From Hyphomicrobiales bacterium (GTDB lineage Bacteria; Pseudomonadota; Alphaproteobacteria; Rhizobiales; Rhizobiaceae), in contig UBNV01000005.1 in NCBI GenBank assembly GCA_900466945.1, positions 163,584 through 227,583 of the forward strand: 64,000 nt of DNA, read 5' to 3'. The first letter of the stretch is position 1; the number at the start of each line of letters is the position of its first letter. Below, piece by piece: positions 18,505-27,172 of the stretch. The notes beneath the pieces were generated by a model. It worked only from the letters and a program-made list of their open reading frames with translations, searched no databases and was not told the origin of the DNA. Both the position numbers and the translations under genes were made by a program.

Positions 18505-20475
18505 ATGACAGATCTCCTGCGTGGAAGCGAATTTTGGTCGGCAGCCATGATATGTCTGTTGACCTTTGGGGTCGCCCTTATCAGTTCCGCCGTTCTTAAA
18601 AATACGAGCAACTTTCACCGCGGCATTCTGTTCTCGCTTAGTGCCTTACTGACATGCCGTTACATTGTCTGGAGGGCGACTGAGACGCTCTCTCCACCAG
18701 CACTGTCGCTCGAATGCTTTTTCAGCTGGTCGTTTTTCGCGCTTGAAGCTGCGGCGAGCCTATCATCGCTCAGTGCTTTCTTGATCTTGAGCCGCACGAC
18801 ATCACGCACGAGCGAGGTGGAAGAAAACCTCGGCTGGTGGGGAGAGACGCCGCCCAAGGTCGCAGTCCTGATTGCCACCTATAATGAGGATCGAAGCGTC
18901 CTCGAACGCACGATCATCGGCGCGCGATCGAGCCGTCATCCCAATTGCGATGTTCTGGTCCTCGACGACGGCCGACGGGACTGGCTGCATGACTTCTGTA
19001 ATGCGCAAAAGGTTCGTTACATCCGCCGGCCCGACAACAAGGGTTCGAAAGCTGGCAATATTAATCACGCCCTGTCCCTTCTTGCTCAAGGGAGCGTTCC
19101 GCCCGACTTCATCGCGGTGCTCGATGCCGATTTTGTCCCCCATACCGACTTCGTATCGCGCGCTCTTGCTCTCTTTCACGAGGCGGATGTCGGTCTGGTG
19201 CAAACGCCTCAGCATTTTTTCAATCCTGACCCGATCCAGCACAATTTAGGTCTCAGCCGCTCCTATCCCGATGAACAACGTTTCTTCTTCGATCACCTGC
19301 AACCCAGCCGAGATTGCTGGGGCATTGCGTTTTGTTGTGGAACGTCGTCGATTGCGCGTTGGGATGCACTGCAAAAGGTTGGAGGCTTTCCCACTGAGAG
19401 CATCACCGAAGATTTCATGCTGACCCTCGTCCTGCAGGAAGCTGGCTATCGAACAGTCTATCTGAACGAGGCTCTTACGGAAGGGCTCGCCCCGGAAGGC
19501 TTGAAGGAATATGTCACGCAACGCGCAAGATGGTGCCTCGGCCTGATGCAGATCGCTCGCAGTCGTCTTGGACCCCTCGGTCAAAACTGCTTGCGGTTGA
19601 GAGATCGCTGGAGCGTGGCAGATTCTGTCGTCTTTTGGCTCAGCACCTTCTCGTTCCGTCTTGCAGCCGTGATCTTTCCCCTCCTCTACTGGTTCTTTAA
19701 CATCACCGTTGTCGATGCCAACGTGCCCGACATCATTGCCTATTTCGTCCCCTACTACATGTGGGTGCTGTTTTCCCTCAACTTCGTCTCAGGTGGCTTG
19801 ATCGTGCCCGTCGTCAATGATGTAAGCCAGTTGCTGGGTGCAATCCCCATCACGCGGGCCGCTGTGATCGGCCTGATCAAACCAAAGGGACACCCCTTCA
19901 GCGTCACGGCCAAAGGTGGCGACCGCACGAAAGTGGTAATCCAGTGGCGGCTTATGCTGCCGTTTCTGTTGATGTTCATGTTGACGGCGTTTGGGCTTGT
20001 CATCGGAATCTTTCTCGATTCCTTTGCTTTCAACGATGCCGGCGACGGAAAAGCAGTCATCCTCTTATGGACGATCTACAATTTGCTTATCCTGATCGTG
20101 ACACTTGCCGTCTGCGTCGAGCTGCCGCGAGTTGAACAACATCTCGCCGATCAGCCTGAGCGCTGCGTCATTTTTTATGAAGGACAGCTGAAACGCGTGT
20201 GGTTGACCGATCTTACTCAGGGCACCGCCCGTATCCGCGGCCTGGCGCTGAAGCCGGGCGCCCCACTTGAGATCAAATTTCGCGATCTAGGCGATATGCC
20301 TGCTTATGTGCTTGAAGCAAGAGGCGACGGCTCCGTGTTATCTCTGAAACTGTCGGATGCGCAGTATGAACTCTTGCTCAAGCGTCTTTACGTGGAGGGG
20401 CTCGTGCCGAGCATCACCTCCACCCGTCTGAGCGCAATTATCGGCGCCGTGTTGAAGCGGGCAAGCCGATTGTGA
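18505..20475 (+). CDS. bgsA: Family 2 glucan synthase, BgsA-like
   Basis: The 656-residue inner-membrane protein has N-terminal transmembrane helices, a GT2 catalytic domain (LIATYNEDRSVLERTI, DDG at 153-155, DADF at 207-210, TED at 301-303, QRARW at 339-343), more transmembrane helices (about 375-540) and a cytoplasmic tail (about 555-656). It uses UDP-glucose or a related donor to polymerise a beta-glucan. In S. meliloti BgsA a C-terminal non-PilZ tail binds c-di-GMP and activates mixed-linkage glucan synthesis; the tail here (EGQLKRVWLTDLTQGTARI) is a plausible equivalent. It follows bgsB directly, with c-di-GMP enzymes nearby. A curdlan- or cellulose-like product is the alternative. Confidence 0.8.
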   Translation: MTDLLRGSEFWSAAMICLLTFGVALISSAVLKNTSNFHRGILFSLSALLTCRYIVWRATETLSPPALSLECFFSWSFFALEAAASLSSLSAFLILSRTTSRTSEVEENLGWWGETPPKVAVLIATYNEDRSVLERTIIGARSSRHPNCDVLVLDDGRRDWLHDFCNAQKVRYIRRPDNKGSKAGNINHALSLLAQGSVPPDFIAVLDADFVPHTDFVSRALALFHEADVGLVQTPQHFFNPDPIQHNLGLSRSYPDEQRFFFDHLQPSRDCWGIAFCCGTSSIARWDALQKVGGFPTESITEDFMLTLVLQEAGYRTVYLNEALTEGLAPEGLKEYVTQRARWCLGLMQIARSRLGPLGQNCLRLRDRWSVADSVVFWLSTFSFRLAAVIFPLLYWFFNITVVDANVPDIIAYFVPYYMWVLFSLNFVSGGLIVPVVNDVSQLLGAIPITRAAVIGLIKPKGHPFSVTAKGGDRTKVVIQWRLMLPFLLMFMLTAFGLVIGIFLDSFAFNDAGDGKAVILLWTIYNLLILIVTLAVCVELPRVEQHLADQPERCVIFYEGQLKRVWLTDLTQGTARIRGLALKPGAPLEIKFRDLGDMPAYVLEARGDGSVLSLKLSDAQYELLLKRLYVEGLVPSITSTRLSAIIGAVLKRASRL

Positions 20476-20486
20476 GTGGACCTAAC

Positions 20487-21584
20487 CTAGTCCTGTCGTT
20501 GGCTGTCGGCCTGTAGTCGCGCCAATGCTGCACTGATCATGCTCATTTCGCGCGTACGGTTGCTTTCCATAGGGTAGGTATCGCTGCCATTGGCAATTTC
20601 GGTCGCATTCACCGCCAATCGCGAGAAGGGCCGGATGAAGGCGACGACAAAAAGCGCGGTCAGAAGAAGCAAGATACCTGCCATGCCCGCCAGCCTTACG
20701 ATCAGATAGTTCGACATTTCGCGGGCCGGAATCGTTGCGGCACTTCCATCGATGCGCGCCACAATGTTCCAGCCGAACTTTGGCAGTCCCTTGTAGTCGA
20801 GTTCGGGCACGGTCAGCGTAAAATAGGAGCGCCCGTCTGGCCACTGCTCGACACTGGTGCCGATCGCGCCGCTACGAGCTCGCTGCAGGCTTCCCAGACC
20901 TGAAAGATCGGGCAATGACGGAATGGAAGATGCTGACGCACTACCGGTTGCGCCGACGAGAACGATATCGACATTGAGCGCCGTTGCCAGCTCGTCAATC
21001 AGCCGCTTGATCCAAGCCACGTTCAGATGCAAGCCAAGTACGCCCCTTACGCTGCCGTCGGGATCGTTTAGTGGCACGGCAAAATCAATGAAGCGCAACG
21101 GCTCCCCTTTAGATGCGAGCAGGGATGCCAGCAGGACTGCCTCGTGGGCGTCTCCCGCAAATTCGCCTTTGAGGCCCTCTCTGAACCAAGGCCTTTCACC
21201 GACATTCTGATCGACGAGCAGTCCGTTCGAGGCAGCGATGACTGTTCCGTCGGTTTCAGCATATCCCGCCCACGAAACCACGTCTCCATTACCAACAATC
21301 GCGTTTAGTCTGTTTTGAAGGTCGGCCGATGTAAGGGCGACTGCTTGGCCTCGGATCGCAGCAAGTGCATCCCATTCCCGGTAAAGTGCCTGAGCGAGCG
21401 CTGTCTGGATCCCTCGCGTACGCGTCTCGAGGGCTCGCTGCAGGCTTGCCTCCTCAAAGGATCTCGCTCGTTCGCTGATCACGCCATAAGCGACCCATAG
21501 ACCCAAAACCGCGCTGATCGAAACGAAGGCGACTGTGATGGACGCCAGGCTCGGCAGTCGGGATCGCACGCTTGTTCCGCTCAT
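20487..21584 (-). CDS. Cache-HAMP membrane sensor without output domain
   Basis: The 365-residue protein has a transmembrane helix (about 14-35), a periplasmic double-Cache domain (about 36-285, with SWAGYAETDGTVIAASNG and GVLGLHLNVAWIKRLIDELA) and a second transmembrane helix (about 295-318) followed by a HAMP-like segment (RPFSRLAVNATEIANGSD). It then stops; no kinase, GGDEF or methyl-accepting part exists. It is convergent with bgsA, ends 12 bases apart. A stand-alone Cache-HAMP protein may signal through a partner, possibly controlling the glucan synthase; this is inference. Confidence 0.82.
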   Translation of the reverse strand: MSGTSVRSRLPSLASITVAFVSISAVLGLWVAYGVISERARSFEEASLQRALETRTRGIQTALAQALYREWDALAAIRGQAVALTSADLQNRLNAIVGNGDVVSWAGYAETDGTVIAASNGLLVDQNVGERPWFREGLKGEFAGDAHEAVLLASLLASKGEPLRFIDFAVPLNDPDGSVRGVLGLHLNVAWIKRLIDELATALNVDIVLVGATGSASASSIPSLPDLSGLGSLQRARSGAIGTSVEQWPDGRSYFTLTVPELDYKGLPKFGWNIVARIDGSAATIPAREMSNYLIVRLAGMAGILLLLTALFVVAFIRPFSRLAVNATEIANGSDTYPMESNRTREMSMISAALARLQADSQRQD

Positions 21585-21749
21585 GGTTGCCTCCTCAATT
21601 TTCTCAAGAATATAGAGGCTTTAACTGCGGTTCGATTGCGGATTCTGGCCCGCGATATGATGTGGTTGCATTTTCACGGGGAGATATCCCGCAGGGGCTC
21701 TCACGCTAGGGTCAAGGGGCCAGACTTCGGATCTGACCGAGAAGATAGT

Positions 21750-22202
21750 TCAATGCACGAGATTGGAACTGTGAGGATTGGGAGCCCTGATCCTCGCGAT
21801 CCGTTGGAGCTTGCCTCGGGCACGGCGTAGGACATCGATGACATCCGCTTCGGTAGTCTCACAGATACGCGCAGTAAGAGCCGTGTCAAAGCTGAAACCA
21901 TCGGTCAAAACAAGGACTGCGCGCTCGGTCGCGGGGATGTCCAATATCGTCATACGGGAAAATCTCGCTGTCCGCGCATAAGCGCTTTGCTGCACAAGCG
22001 CAGGTCTCACCACCCGCCATAGGTTGACGAAGAGCCAACTTAACCCGCAGGGAAAAGTTTTTGCTTCATCGACGTTACGAATTGCCATGGCGAATGCTGC
22101 AGCCGTAGCTTCCTCCGCCAGGTCTTCGTCGGCCAGAAGGCAAAAGGCGAACTGGTGCATCTTGTGACGGCAGCCTGAGGCAGGAAAGTCGAGTTGCACC
22201 AT
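21750..22202 (-). CDS. Divergent ECF-sigma-like protein
   Basis: The frame encodes about 150 residues from the preferred ATG (MVQLDFPASG); an in-frame ATG at 22307 would add 35 residues. A region 2-like helix (LLADEDLAEEATAAAFAMAI, then LSWLFVNLWRVVRPAL) and a region 4-like part (ATERAVLVLTDGFSFDTALTARICETTEADVIDVLRRARGKL) follow the ECF sigma pattern. The DNA-contacting residues look weaker than in EcfG. It may be an atypical sigma factor or a degenerate regulator. Given several EcfG-type promoters in the window it deserves testing. Function is uncertain. Confidence 0.55.
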   Translation of the reverse strand: MVQLDFPASGCRHKMHQFAFCLLADEDLAEEATAAAFAMAIRNVDEAKTFPCGLSWLFVNLWRVVRPALVQQSAYARTARFSRMTILDIPATERAVLVLTDGFSFDTALTARICETTEADVIDVLRRARGKLQRIARIRAPNPHSSNLVH

Positions 22203-22502
22203 TTCAAGTCCCCGGCTGCTTGTGAAGATGCCTCCAAACTCGCGGTGCCCGCGACTGTTCCCCGGCTCTTTCAATTCCGCTGTCGAGCGTCTGCGGCAAC
22301 TCGGCAAAGATAGACCTCTCGTTCCGGCTGCGCTTCAAACAAAGCCGGAGCTTCCTCCGCGAATGGCTCTCGGAGTTTTTCATCGGAGACAACCGTGCGT
22401 TAAGAGCTCATTTCTGCAGCCGCAGAAATGACCCTTTAGAAATCCATTAGACTTCGCAACTTTTTTTGGGCTAAGTAGCGCCAATGGTTTGGGAGAGGTG
22501 CC

Positions 22503-22685
22503 ATGCTGCAGCAGACCGAACATTCTATCATCAACAATACCCTGTCCCGGCTGGACGATCGGTCCGAAGATGTAAAGTCGATCGTCACCGATCTCGTTCG
22601 CAGCGGATTTTTCGATATCGACGAATTGGTGACGCTCACCCATATCGCCAAAGAGAGTATCTTGACACTTCGTCCCTCGCGATAG
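22503..22685 (+). CDS. Small hypothetical protein (60 aa)
   Basis: The frame starts with ATG after GGGAGAGG and encodes an acidic, probably helical 60-residue protein (MLQQTEHSIINNTLSRLDDR, then DELVTLTHIAKESIL). No signal peptide, membrane segment or known domain is visible. The regular composition and ribosome binding site support translation. It stands alone between the sigma-like gene and a cytochrome P450 remnant. Confidence 0.5.
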   Translation: MLQQTEHSIINNTLSRLDDRSEDVKSIVTDLVRSGFFDIDELVTLTHIAKESILTLRPSR

Positions 22686-22977
22686 GTGAATAGCCGCCCT
22701 GCATCACAGGCTTTCACCAAGATCGATTATGGTGCAACATCCAAAATTGACAGGAAGTAGCTCACCGACCGCCGCGCGCAGCTTCTTAGATTGCAGGGGA
22801 CCTGTAGCTTTGTGTTCCAGCTCGCCGACGGATGTTCCCGATCTGGGGGCGACCATGGTAGAAATGCGTAAATTTGGGAAGTTGTCGGCCGAGGCGATGG
22901 CCAGGGAGGTGTCACGCCTCGCGGCTCGAAGAGCTGAACATGCTCGACGCTTCCAGGATCCGGCTTCGGCCATATCG

Positions 22978-23370
22978 TCAAACTGATCTACGAGAGACTG
23001 GTTGTGCAGCACACGACCAAGAACGCGGGATTTGCGCAGCATCGGGCCTTGGTCGGCCCACCTTGCATCCGATTTTATGGGGCTCCCCGCTGAGCATGGC
23101 GCCGACCCGTGTCGATCTCTGTTCATCGTAGAAAAGTCGTGCGGCCTCTGGCCCAGTCAGGCAGATGACATCGCGCAGCATCAATCTCGTCCTGAAGATT
23201 GGAAGGCCGAGATCAGCGAAGCAGAGGGGCATGAATCCACAGCCTTCGCGGATGAGAGACAAAGTCTCATCAAAGGCCGGCACGCGCGGCAGTCCCGGCT
23301 CGAACTGGGGCCGATGCAGTTTGTTCCCCTCCTCGAGCCTGCGGGCTCGCGTGATCACTTCCTTCGCGGA
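22978..23370 (-). pseudogene. N-terminal fragment of a CYP152-type cytochrome P450
   Basis: The minus strand reads LPRVPAFDETLSLIREGCGF, then FRTRLMLRDVICLTGPEAAR and LFYDEQRSTRVGAM. This follows the start of fatty-acid peroxygenases of the CYP152 family (compare the B. subtilis enzyme: SLTLLKEGYLF, FICMTGAEAAKVFYD). After about 65 matching residues the similarity is lost, and no haem-binding Cys motif was seen in the following 270 bases. The gene is truncated and dead. Further rearranged sequence (22690-22977) has no assignable family. Confidence 0.7.
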
Positions 23371-23621
23371 ACAGCACCTCCATCTCAAAGGTTCGACACC
23401 GAACGTCTTGAAGAGATACCTGCCCTTATCGTGCGCAGCTAGACACTCAGGCATTCACCGTCGGCGCGCGAGCTGTCAGGCTGCCGCTACATCCTTGGGG
23501 TCAGACCCTGTTTCGCAACGCCTTTAGACTGCCACAGCACAAGGTGAGGACCGCTGCCTCCGAGTGCGGCTGCCGTTCCTCAAACCTCTAACAATGATAT
23601 TTACAAGGGATGGATGACAAC

Positions 23622-23750
23622 ATGACACCGACAATTCGATTATTGAGCCTTGCATTGTTCGCCGCCTTCATCGCGGTCGCCTATTTCAGCTTCGAACGTA
23701 GCCAAGGAGATGGGGAGAAGGATTTTCCACCGCATAGCGTACAGCAATAG
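23622..23750 (+). CDS. Small membrane protein (42 aa)
   Basis: This frame is too short for most gene callers. It starts MTPTIRLLSLALFAAFIAVA, one membrane span, followed by a hydrophilic tail (SFERSQGDGEKDFPPHSVQQ). AAGGG lies 12 bases upstream of ATG 23622; an in-frame ATG at 23610 overlaps that site and is less likely. No family is recognised. The tail may face the periplasm. Confidence 0.5.
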   Translation: MTPTIRLLSLALFAAFIAVAYFSFERSQGDGEKDFPPHSVQQ

Positions 23751-23792
23751 GCTAACCAGCAGATTTCGCTACGGCAGTCCATTTCATAAAAA

Positions 23793-23842
23793 GACCTCGC
23801 CACCGGCGAGGTCAAGTGGGTAACCCTGGGGGGAGGTTACCC
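23793..23842 (-). terminator. Double hairpin terminator of the Mn catalase gene
   Basis: Reading leftward, GGGTAACC/GGTTACCC (23818-23842) is followed by a second perfect stem GACCTCGCC-ACC-GGCGAGGTC (23793-23813) and then a T-run on the minus strand (AAAAA at 23788-23792 on the plus strand). This is a rho-independent terminator for the gene ending at 23895. Confidence 0.75.
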
Positions 23843-23894
23843 GGGAGAACCTGTGTAAATTCTGAATTAAAACTCTGTCCGCTGCATCTGGCGT

Positions 23895-24719
23895 TCAGAG
23901 CTGCTCGGCCTGGGCGCCGCTATTCGGTTTCGCAGGCCCAAGATCCGGTGTTTGACCGAGTGGCTGCATGATTTGAGTGACAAAGGCTCCTTTGCCGTCC
24001 ACGGATTGTCCCTCTGACCATCGCCCTTCTGGGGGCGAACTTCCGTCCCGCTGAAAGCCAAGATAGGCGTAGCTGAAATCCTGATGTTCTTCTTCCTGCG
24101 GAAAACTGTTTGGAATGGGGAACGCCCCGGTCAGCCCACCCAATTCCTCAAGCGCTGCCATCCATTGGTTTTGATGCATGGTGTCGCGCGCGATCAGATA
24201 GGAGAGCATGTCCTTCATCCCCGGATCACTCGTCATGTTGTAAAGGCGCGTTGCAAGCACGCGACCTGTCGATTCCGCAGCGATGTTAGCCGTCATATCC
24301 GCTGCAATATTACCGCTTGCATAGATGTGCGACATATCGAACGGGACCCCGTCAGAATCGACCGGCATAGCGGAAAGGCCGGACGACAAAAGGTTCTTCA
24401 AATTGATACCACCTAACACTCCGCCTCCCACGGGATCTGCCGCGATTTCCTCTTTCAAGGAAAGCGGGGCGCCTTCCAGATTCAGGGCGACGGCCGTTGC
24501 CAGCATCTCAATATGACCGAGCTCTTCTGCCGCAGTGTTCATCAGCAAATCCCGAAACTTCGGATTGCCGCGGGCGCCACAGGCCTGGAAAAAATATTGC
24601 ATGGCGACCCGTATTTCGCCCTCAACGCCGCCGATGGCTTGCTGAAGGGCCCTGGCAAAGACCGGATCTGGGCTCTCGACACGAACCGGATATTGCAGGC
24701 GGTTATCGGTATAAAACAT
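23895..24719 (-). CDS. Manganese catalase
   Basis: The 274-residue protein is a di-manganese catalase of the ferritin-like fold, converting hydrogen peroxide to water and oxygen in the cytoplasm. Ligand motifs are present: GEIRVAMQYFFQ (Glu near 35), EELGHIEML (Glu and His near 66 and 69), AESTGR (Glu near 148) and ARDTMHQNQW (His near 181). The C-terminus (after residue 220) is a Gly/Pro-rich tail as in family members. An EcfG-type promoter ends 30 bases upstream, and a double-hairpin terminator follows, so it is a single-gene stress unit. Confidence 0.93.
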   Translation of the reverse strand: MFYTDNRLQYPVRVESPDPVFARALQQAIGGVEGEIRVAMQYFFQACGARGNPKFRDLLMNTAAEELGHIEMLATAVALNLEGAPLSLKEEIAADPVGGGVLGGINLKNLLSSGLSAMPVDSDGVPFDMSHIYASGNIAADMTANIAAESTGRVLATRLYNMTSDPGMKDMLSYLIARDTMHQNQWMAALEELGGLTGAFPIPNSFPQEEEHQDFSYAYLGFQRDGSSPPEGRWSEGQSVDGKGAFVTQIMQPLGQTPDLGPAKPNSGAQAEQL

Positions 24720-24748
24720 TATAATCTCCTTGTTCTTGACCTGGATCG

Positions 24749-24773
24749 AACCGGCGCGAACAAGGCATGTTCC
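24749..24773 (-). promoter_or_regulatory. EcfG-type promoter GGAAC-N17-GTT
   Basis: GGAAC (24773-24769) and GTT (24751-24749) have exact 17-base spacing, with GTT 29 bases from the Mn catalase start codon. Mn catalase is a common member of the EcfG/RpoE2 regulon. Confidence 0.7.
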
Positions 24774-24800
24774 CGATGAGCCCTGCTTAATCTCTCATGT

Positions 24801-24911
24801 CTATTCGTCCCCGGGCGTCTTCGTCGCATTCGAGAGTTTCGTCTTCGGCGGATCTTGATTATTTTCGCCCATTGCATCCCGGTCGCGCTCCGGGTCATCC
24901 TTGGCAGGCAT
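24801..24911 (-). CDS. Possible small hydrophilic protein (36 aa)
   Basis: A short frame reads MPAKDDPERDRDAMGENNQD then PPKTKLSNATKTPGDE. It is Lys/Asp/Pro-rich and probably disordered, like many small stress-induced rhizobial proteins. The ribosome binding site is poor. A separate 15-codon frame just upstream (MGVNSPKDDKAGTTD, near 25000) has similar composition, so a once longer protein may be broken here. Confidence 0.3.
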   Translation of the reverse strand: MPAKDDPERDRDAMGENNQDPPKTKLSNATKTPGDE

Positions 24912-25060
24912 GTAACCGCGAGGGCGATTCCCTTAAGGTCCCTCCCTGTGCGGCAATTAATCGGTCGTTCCGGCTTTGTCATCTTTCGGTGAATTCACGC
25001 CCATGACTGGCTCTCCTTCGACGATTATGGCTAGATCCGGCCGAAGGTTGCGAGGCTGGA

Positions 25061-25312
25061 CCTCTGCTGATCATTGCCCGCGCGGGTTCCCGTAAAGCTA
25101 ACACACTCGCTCATCGTGTCGCCCATTTGATTGTTAATGGTGCCGATCTTCGCCGCATCTTTCTCATGAAGCTTTCGCGCGGGGCCGCGTCAGAGATGAG
25201 CCGCCATGTTGAGCGCATGAGCCGCCGGGTGCTTGGAACAAATGCTGCTCTGCTCACCGACGCCCCTGGCCAGGCCTGCATTCATGCTCTCATTGAAATC
25301 AACCGACGCTGA
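25061..25312 (+). pseudogene. Remnant of a UvrD/PcrA-type helicase N-terminus
   Basis: The translation PLLIIARAGSRKANTLAHRV followed by AHLIVNGADLRRIFLMKLSRGAASEMSRHVERMSR-type sequence matches the Walker A region of UvrD-like helicases (GAGSGKTNTLAHRVAHLI, then LLMTFSRRAA). The ATP-binding loop is destroyed: GAGSGKT has become RAGSRKA. The frame ends at TGA 25312 after about 80 residues, and no start codon precedes it. It is a dead fragment. The intact relatives are superfamily 1 3'-5' helicases. Confidence 0.72.
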
Positions 25313-25452
25313 AATGTCTCGTCGCATTTGTATTGATCGTGGGGCCCTTACCCCCCTGCCCTTTTCCCGCGCGTCAGGATCGTTCCGGGCTGAAAACTGC
25401 GCTGACTGACGCTAGACCTTTGTGTGCCTCCCGATAAATCCGACGGGCGACG

Positions 25453-25477
25453 GGAACGCTTTCTTCAAAAGCCGGTT
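25453..25477 (+). promoter_or_regulatory. EcfG-type promoter GGAAC-N17-GTT
   Basis: GGAAC (25453-25457), a 17-base spacer and GTT (25475-25477) precede the DUF892 gene by 31 bases. The predicted transcript start near 25484 lies at or past an alternative ATG (25488), which supports ATG 25509. Confidence 0.68.
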
Positions 25478-25508
25478 GGGGCAAGGGATGCAACAGGAGA
25501 TATTTAGG

Positions 25509-26018
25509 ATGACGGAAGATCGACGCTCACTCTTCGTCACGGGCCTGCGTAACGCCCACGCCATGGAAAACCAGGCAATTTCCATCATAAAGCCGCAACT
25601 CTCGCGCATCGAAAATTATCCTCAGGTTGCCCGGCGCCTCGAGGAACATTTACGCGAAACGGAGGGACAAATTGCCCGCCTCGAGGAGGTTCTCGTGAGC
25701 CTTAACGAAGACCATTCGACGTTGAAGGACTGGATGCTCTCTGCCGGCGGAAGCATGGCAGCCATTGGCCATTCTCTAGCTGACGACGAGATCTTGAAAA
25801 ACTCTCTCGCCAACTATGCTTTCGAGAACTACGAGATTGCTGCCTATAATTCACTTCTGGTCATGGCGGAAATGGGCGCCTTTAACAGTGCTTACAGCGC
25901 ATTGCGCGAGAACCTCGCCGAAGAAGAAAATATGGCCTTGTGGCTCAGCGAAAACCTGCGTGAAGTGACAGCGGAATTCGTGACGCGCCGAGAGGCCGGT
26001 GAGAGTGCCAAGGTTTGA
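25509..26018 (+). CDS. Ferritin-like DUF892 protein (YciE/YciF type)
   Basis: The protein has about 169 residues from MTEDRRSLFVTGLRNAHAME. The four-helix ferritin-like DUF892 pattern is visible: NAHAMENQAISIIKPQL, LEEHLRETEGQIARLEEVL, FENYEIAAYNSLLVMAEMG and ENLAEEENMALWL. Known members bind metal or respond to osmotic and oxidative stress; the function is not settled. AGGAG nine bases upstream and the EcfG promoter spacing choose this start over 25488 and 25422. The next gene starts at its stop codon, so the two are likely co-transcribed. Confidence 0.85.
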   Translation: MTEDRRSLFVTGLRNAHAMENQAISIIKPQLSRIENYPQVARRLEEHLRETEGQIARLEEVLVSLNEDHSTLKDWMLSAGGSMAAIGHSLADDEILKNSLANYAFENYEIAAYNSLLVMAEMGAFNSAYSALRENLAEEENMALWLSENLREVTAEFVTRREAGESAKV

Positions 26019-26380
26019 ACGCATGCCGGGGCACGCCCGTGTATGATCGACGACCTGCCCCGATTGCAGCCCAGGTCCGCGGCGACATACAGGCCGGGTT
26101 GACGGGAGACAAACAACCCGGCTTCGACCCTGCAATGGCTCCCCTTGAAACCGACGCAGAAGCCGGAGGAGTATCGACTACGTCGGAAGAGGCGGTTGTA
26201 GCCAGAAACGAGCAACGGATAGGGAAGCACCAGCGGTTTTCGCGTGACGACGGCACGGCCATGAGGCCTGTCTTCTCAGGCAATATCCCAGAGCGCCCCG
26301 GTTTCTGGATCATCTTCACGGCTATCTTGTCGGCAGTCGCCCTTATCATGCTGACAGTGGCTTTTGCGGTCAGCAACTAA
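26015..26380 (+). CDS. Single-span membrane protein with disordered N-terminus
   Basis: The frame begins at a TTG overlapping the stop of the DUF892 gene; ATG 26135 (MAPLETDAEAGG) is an alternative start that would give an 81-residue protein. The C-terminus is clear: RDDGTAMRPVFSGNIPERPG then a membrane segment (FWIIFTAILSAVALIMLTVAFAV). This fits small rhizobial membrane proteins of unknown function. Coupling with the DUF892 gene suggests membership of the same stress regulon. Confidence 0.55.
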   Translation: MNACRGTPVYDRRPAPIAAQVRGDIQAGLTGDKQPGFDPAMAPLETDAEAGGVSTTSEEAVVARNEQRIGKHQRFSRDDGTAMRPVFSGNIPERPGFWIIFTAILSAVALIMLTVAFAVSN

Positions 26381-26476
26381 AGACGGCTCCACCACAATTG
26401 CGAATTGTTGCGCTAAACCAATTCGCTTTAGGCCGCGCGAGCGCGGCGAACCTAAATCACGACTGAGGAAAACGAC

Positions 26477-27154
26477 ATGCGCGCGCTGGTGTGGCGCGGC
26501 AAGGAGGACATCCCGGTGTGACCAAGTGTCGGATCCCGAAATCGAGCATCCACGTGATGCCATCATCAAGGTCACGAGCTGCGCCATTTGTGGCTCGGAC
26601 CTCCACCTCTTCCACAAGTTGGCCATCCGCAGCGCGGTTCTTCAGGGTGCTGCCCAAGTCGTTGGCATTGACCATCTGTCGGAACGCTTGTCCATGGCCG
26701 AAGCCGGCGGGGCATTACCATCAACTTCAAGTCAGAGAGCCGGAAAAATGCATTGATGCGATGGGCATGGAAAGCCATGTGTCCGTCAAGCACGCCGAGT
26801 CGCTCATGGACCGCGCGAAGCAGATGATGTTGAGCGAAAATGACAGTCCTCATGTTCTGCGCGAAATGATCTATGTCTGCCGACCCGACGGCATTTTGTA
26901 TGATACCAGGGGTCTACAGTGGATTGATCGACAAGTTGCCTTTCGGCATGGCAATGAACAAAGGGCTCACCTTCAGAATGGGTCAGACCGATGTGAAGCG
27001 ATGGACGGACGACCTTCGACGCCGGATCGAAGACGGTGAGCTCGACCCTTCTTTCGTCGTCATCCACACTGCAGAGCTTGAAGCCGTACCCGACATGTAC
27101 AGGCTCTTCCGCGACAAACAGGATAGCTGCATAAAGGTGGTCTTGAAGCCCTAA
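26477..27154 (+). pseudogene. Decayed zinc-dependent alcohol/formaldehyde dehydrogenase
   Basis: The start MRALVWRGKEDIPV is followed by TGA, then IEHPRDAIIKVTSCAICGSD continues in another frame (the catalytic-zinc Cys region), then jumps to AAQVVGIDHLSERLSMAEAGG (nucleotide-binding part), so the central domain is mostly deleted. Later pieces (PSFVVIHTAELEAVPDMYRL and FRDKQDSCIKVVLKP at the end) match the C-terminus of glutathione-independent formaldehyde dehydrogenase-like ADHs. At least two frameshifts, a stop and a deletion make it inactive. Confidence 0.8.
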
Positions 27155-27172
27155 AAAGGAACGGCTTTTCAA

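Noticed and set aside
25422..25508. Earlier starts of the DUF892 gene
   Set aside because: The EcfG-type promoter lies inside or just before this stretch, so it would not be transcribed in full.
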